DNA of 34,179 nt from Priapulus caudatus (Eukaryota > Priapulida > Priapulimorpha > Priapulimorphida > Priapulidae), in the NCBI RefSeq assembly GCF_000485595.1, contig NW_014577668.1, forward strand, positions 130,553 through 164,731, given 5' to 3'. The position numbers and the translations under genes are program-made. Each line of letters begins with the position of its first letter. Within the stretch, counting starts at the first letter, position 1. The notes below the pieces were generated by a model that had not been told where the DNA came from, ran no database searches, and saw only the letters and a program-made list of their open reading frames with translations. Below are positions 30,483 through 34,179 of this stretch, one piece after another.

Positions 30483-31500
30483 AACTTAGAGCGTTTCAAT
30501 AAAAATTATAATGCTAAATAAATACGAAATCTATTTACTAGCCAAAGTCTCTTATGTTTCTCTGCTTCTTTTTCACCTATTATTGCGTCCAAAATGCTCA
30601 TCTGCAACACACAAGTACACCGCACGCTAGCTGCTGCCACCATGAAACACATAAAACATACATTGCAGGTAGGAAAGCGTGCTGCAAAATTTGATCGGCA
30701 GCGTCGCTTGATTTCATAGCGAATACAACACAAATATTCAACCATTTCTACTAGCATTCTTTGCTTCTATTTGAAGAACAAGTGGTTCCTTGTTATAAAA
30801 CATACTGTCTGTGTTCGTACCGAGCTGTGTGCACGCGAAATACAAAAGCCTGCACGATAAATTCTCGCGTTCGCTCGCCAGGTTGCGCGCAGTTGTATGT
30901 AATGGCTGTCGGAATCAGGAAACACCCCCGCGGCGCTCCTTCGTGAACCTCATTTTCGCGCCTCAACAGCTGCAGGTTTTTTTGCAACGCCTCCACTGGC
31001 GGCTTTTGAACGGGGCTTCACACGCGAGAGTTGAAAGCAGGCGTGGTATTTCCAAAATGCAGTGCGCCGCCTAATAGCCCTGTACATTGCAGCCGACGGG
31101 AAGCGAACGCGCTCGGAATTTCGTTGCAGGCTTTGTGTGATTGTTCGTCGTGACACAGCTGGTTACGAGGACACAGACAATGTTTTTATAAGCAGTGAAA
31201 CACTGTTCTTCAAATAGAAACAAAGATGCGAGTATGGTTGAATTTAGTGTTGTATCATATGAAATGGCGAAGCGGGTCGCGATGCGAATTTTGGCAGCAG
31301 CTTTTCCTTACTGGCCCTATATATATTTATGTGTCATGTGCAGCAGCTAGCGTGCGATGTACTTGTGTGTTGCAGATGAGAATTTGACGCGCATTTACAG
31401 GCGATTATAGGCGAAATAGAGTAGAGAAACATTAAGACTTTGTAGTAATACATTTCGTTTTATTTACCTTTTTTTTTATTGAGACGCGTTCCAAGTGCTG
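30483..31500. mobile_element. Foldback (palindromic) element of about 1 kb
   Basis: The reverse complement of 30483-30940 matches 31040-31500: for example TGTTCTTCAAATAGAA, GCAGCAGCTAGCGTGCG, GTACTTGTGTGTTGCAGATG, AAATTTCG-type and ATTGAAACGC motifs in the same order. Arms of about 330-450 bp surround a centre near 30990. No clear coding capacity. Confidence 0.75.
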
Positions 31501-31559
31501 TGGTTACACTTATTAAAAGGCTTAAATTATCTTCTGGTCTATAGAACTCATTGTGGAAA

Positions 31560-31764
31560 AATATTACGCTGTGGCTATATGCAGGCAGCCGGGCACGGTC
31601 TTCGATTTTCACTAAATGCCGCGGCAGTTCCTAACGTAACCCAAACCTTGTTTACTTGAGATAACGCTGAAAATTAAAAACTGCCGGGCATTTAGGAAAT
31701 CGAAGACGTCGTGCCGGCAGCCGTCAGTATATATGCGGCTGCCGGGCATATAGCCACTCTGAAA
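31560..31764. mobile_element. Nested palindromic MITE-like element
   Basis: Outer arms AATATTACGCTGTGGCTATA (from 31560) and GCATATAGCCACTCTGAAAT (to about 31764). Inner arms (31586-31629 and 31680-31722) contain GGTCTTCGATTT/AAATCGAAGAC and CTAAATGCC/GGCATTTAG, with a loop of about 50 bp. No coding sequence. Confidence 0.75.
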
Positions 31765-32494
31765 TATTATCATTTGGCTTCAGTTATTTGTTTAATATAT
31801 CTGACGTTCTCATGCAGAATATAGAATTACCAATACCATTTATTAAAGTAAATTTTGGTTGTTTTATGGTACACCAGATTGAGACAAAACTCATGGCAAT
31901 GGATTGTCCAGATCACCTGCTGTTTCTTGTGATAGGTCATGTTATGGTTACATTACATTATGTTATATTATCAGGAGGAATAATAATAAAGGAGTATGAC
32001 TTGCTCAAATCACAAGAAATTCAACGTTTCACATCTTTTTCAATCGAAAGGAAGAGAACATAGATCATAGGATTGTCAAACAAATTGTGAAGTGAAGGTC
32101 CAAGCTCATCCGCAAAATGATGCCAAAATAAAACATCGTCCAAATCCTACGTGCAACGCTACAAAATCCTACGCTGCCAGCGCCATTGCTTTCGCGGCTC
32201 CACTGTTGCACGGCAGGGAAAAATACACGGGGGCCAGCGGGCGATTTCGCCCCCGAATGCCAAAAAGAGCCCCCGAAAATACGATATCGGGGCGACCCCG
32301 AAAGCAAAAGTCGCCTGGAAATCGATTGTCCAGGTCGGTCCGCCGCCTTGCCGATCTCGCTCGCCTCTGCCGCTAGCGGCAGCCGGTTCCACGGTGCGTA
32401 GAATTCCTAGTACGTGTGGCTGTCAAGTGTTTATCATTAAGCATGCATGTGTGTATTGCATTCAATCAAGCGCGCGCCGCGTCCGCCGCGCGTA

Positions 32495-32690
32495 TATATA
32501 TGTGTGTGCCTTGCGGCGTGCTTGCGTGTGTGCCTGCGCGCGTGCGTGCGTGCCAGGTGTGCCTGCAGGCGTGCTTGCGTGTGTGACTGCGCGCGTCGGT
32601 GCGCCTGCGCGCGTGCGTGCGTGCCTGTGTGTGCCGGTGTGCCTGCATGCGCGTGCGTGCTGTGTGGCGAGTGTGCCTGCGGGCGTGCCT
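32495..32690. repeat. GCGTGC/TGCCTGC-rich microsatellite
   Basis: Imperfect GTGTGCCTGCGCGCGTGC repeats inside the 32.1-33.7 kb element; long open frames here are repeat translations. Confidence 0.8.
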
Positions 32691-33256
32691 ACGTAGACCG
32701 CGTAGGACAACGACCCGTAGGATTATAGAACGGTAATCTGGAAAATTCCTAATGAAATTCACACGTATATTTTCCCCTGCCGGCACACTCGTGTGTCATT
32801 CCCGATTGTAGCTTTTTTTGTCAATTCCCCGAAGAGTTTTGCTGCCGCTCTCTCATAGTCAGCAATGCCAACCTCTAAATTTTAGTAGTGATTAGTACCA
32901 CGCTGAACAATCGTGCCCCCCCATACTTCAATCACGCCGCCCTGCAGCAGGCACGTACGCCAGCGTCGATGTGCACAGCCATTCACACGTGCCTCGCGGC
33001 CGTTTCTCAAACCCCCTGAGCTTCCAGGGCCCTTACGCGGGCCTTGGACCCAGCCGCAAGAGACTTCGCGTATAAACAATCGATCCTCCTAGCTCGTACA
33101 GGCGGACATTCACTGTTTGGGCTAGCCGTAATAGTTCTGTGTTTAGCTGAACCTGTGATGTATTCACTATTCAAGTGCATTTGTGGTTGTGACTTGTGAG
33201 TTGTGATTATCATGTTAGTCTGTCAGTCTGATGAATAACTGTCTTGAATATTGACT

Positions 33257-33375
33257 GTTGTGTCTGTGTGTGTCTGTGTGTGTGGTGTGTGTGTGGTGGT
33301 GTGTGCGTGCGTGCAGTATGCGTGCGTGCGTGCGTGTGTGCGTGCGTGCGTGTGACGTGTGTTGGTGTGTGCGCG
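33257..33375. repeat. GTGTGT/GCGTGC microsatellite
   Basis: Simple repeat inside the same element. Confidence 0.85.
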
Positions 33376-33661
33376 CCCCACGAGTGTGTATTAGCTACTG
33401 GTGCTTGTGTGTACATTTGAGGAACAGCCCTGGAAAAAGTCGCCCTGGAAAGTGAAAAAGAGCCCTGGAAAATGAAAAAGTAGCCCCGAAATTTTGGGGG
33501 CGGTTTGCAAAAAGAGCCCCGAAAGAAAAAATTAATTTTTTCACTGGTTGCACGCTTACACTATATTACACTATATATATTAGCGTAAGCGTGCAACAGT
33601 GGCACCGCGAAAGCAATGGCGGCCTGGAAGCGTAGAATTTTGGAGCATTGCAACGTAGGAT

Positions 33662-33792
33662 TTGGAGCGGAATTTAGCAGGAAACTGTCGGCAATAATAG
33701 GTGAAAGAGAGTATAGAAACTTAAGAAGTTGGTAGTAAATAGATTTCGTATTTAATTAGCATTATATTTTATTGAAACGCTTCAAGTGCCTG
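33662..33792 (+). repeat. Third copy of the foldback outer arm
   Basis: Shares GCAATAATAGGTGAAA, AAATAGATTTCGTATTTA and TTATTGAAACGC with both foldback arms, in the orientation of the right arm (31370-31500). Confidence 0.75.
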
Positions 33793-34179
33793 TGATCATG
33801 ACCAGAACACCGAGCACATACCACTTATGGGGATAACAATTTTGCTCATCACGGAACAGGGATTGCACAAGAAAACTGACTTGAATTGATCACTTAACAA
33901 ACAAGCTTTAAATCGATGCAGGAGACTCACAGAAATACCATCACTACGGAGAAGAGATGGGATATTAGTATTATTACTTTCCAGTTTTTTACACTTCAAG
34001 GTTTAGCATTGCCATCAGCAAGTTTATCACAGACATTGAGAGTAGGCCCTAATGTTGTAATATGAGCAAGTATATTATTATATAAGGAAGCCACGAGTTT
34101 CGACCTGTAATCAGCACTAATAGTAATAGTAATATGAAATGATCCACCGAGCCATCATTGATATAGATCGGGGTGGGCA
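33793..34179. other. Unannotated right end
   Basis: AT-rich; nothing recognised on either strand. Confidence 0.5.

Larger units (their letters stand above)
32139..33666. mobile_element. 1.5 kb element with about 73-bp inverted ends
   Basis: 32139-32211 is the reverse complement of 33591-33666 with a few differences (shared motifs TCCAAATCCTACG, GCCATTGCTTTCGCGG, CCACTGTTGCAC). Inside each end are direct AAAAAGAGCCCCGAAA-type motifs (32262-32280, 33509-33524). The middle is GT/GCGT repeat. Another 13-bp inverted pair GTTGCACGCTTAC / GTAAGCGTGCAAC lies at 33547-33597. Confidence 0.65.

Noticed and set aside
30506-30757. 83-codon minus-strand frame in the foldback arm, considered as a transposase fragment
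   Set aside because: The other two copies of the arm do not keep it open and no catalytic motif is visible.
31788-32063. 91-codon frame between two mobile elements
   Set aside because: AT-rich, no motif, no splice context; cannot be told from chance.
32092-32728. Arg- and Cys-rich frames on both strands
   Set aside because: They lie in the inverted end and GCGT repeat of a mobile element, with no protein family match.

Overview
This is a piece of animal (metazoan) nuclear DNA, most likely from a marine invertebrate. It has many small phase-consistent exons with GT-AG introns, AT-rich introns with many microsatellites, vertebrate-type TTAGGG motifs, and several families of short inverted-repeat elements. 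I cannot name the species. No prokaryotic genes, tRNA, rRNA or CRISPR array were seen.

Two protein-coding genes are recognisable, and they converge tail to tail. (1) On the + strand, from about 7.55 to 24.07 kb, lies a CLIP-170/CLIP1 homologue, a microtubule plus-end tracking protein. It has two CAP-Gly domains (7552-8983), a long coiled-coil rod in about 20 exons, and two C-terminal CCHC zinc knuckles with an acidic tail ending in ...TF (23518-24067). The first coding exon with the start codon is not identified. (2) On the - strand, from about 30.4 to 28.34 kb, lies an Elongin-B (ELOB) homologue with three recognisable exons. Its last exon is intact, but the two upstream exons carry single-base indels.

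The left half is dominated by a large direct duplication: 1-6290 matches 10107-16330 at a spacing of about 10.05-10.1 kb. Both copies hold the middle coiled-coil exons of CLIP, and the indel noise is reciprocal. Copy 1 is indel-ridden up to about 4365 and clean afterwards; copy 2 is clean up to about 14130 and indel-ridden afterwards. The swap falls at homologous positions inside the same repetitive exon. The simplest reading is unpolished long-read gap filling around a misplaced contig or a collapsed tandem duplication, so the intact versions of exons 8 (3' part), 9 and 10 currently sit upstream of the CAP-Gly exons (4366-5664).

The rod has two expanded tandem repeats (14 residues in exon 8, 39 residues in exon 11) and an internal exon duplication (exons 13 and 15).

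The right end (25.8-33.8 kb) is rich in short mobile elements: a duplicated-module element at 25.8 kb, a pogo/Tigger-like non-autonomous element inside an ELOB intron, a foldback palindrome of about 1 kb, a nested palindromic MITE, and a 1.5 kb element with inverted ends. A further small element, with inverted ends and an internal TTAGGG tract, sits in a CLIP intron at 5.3 kb.
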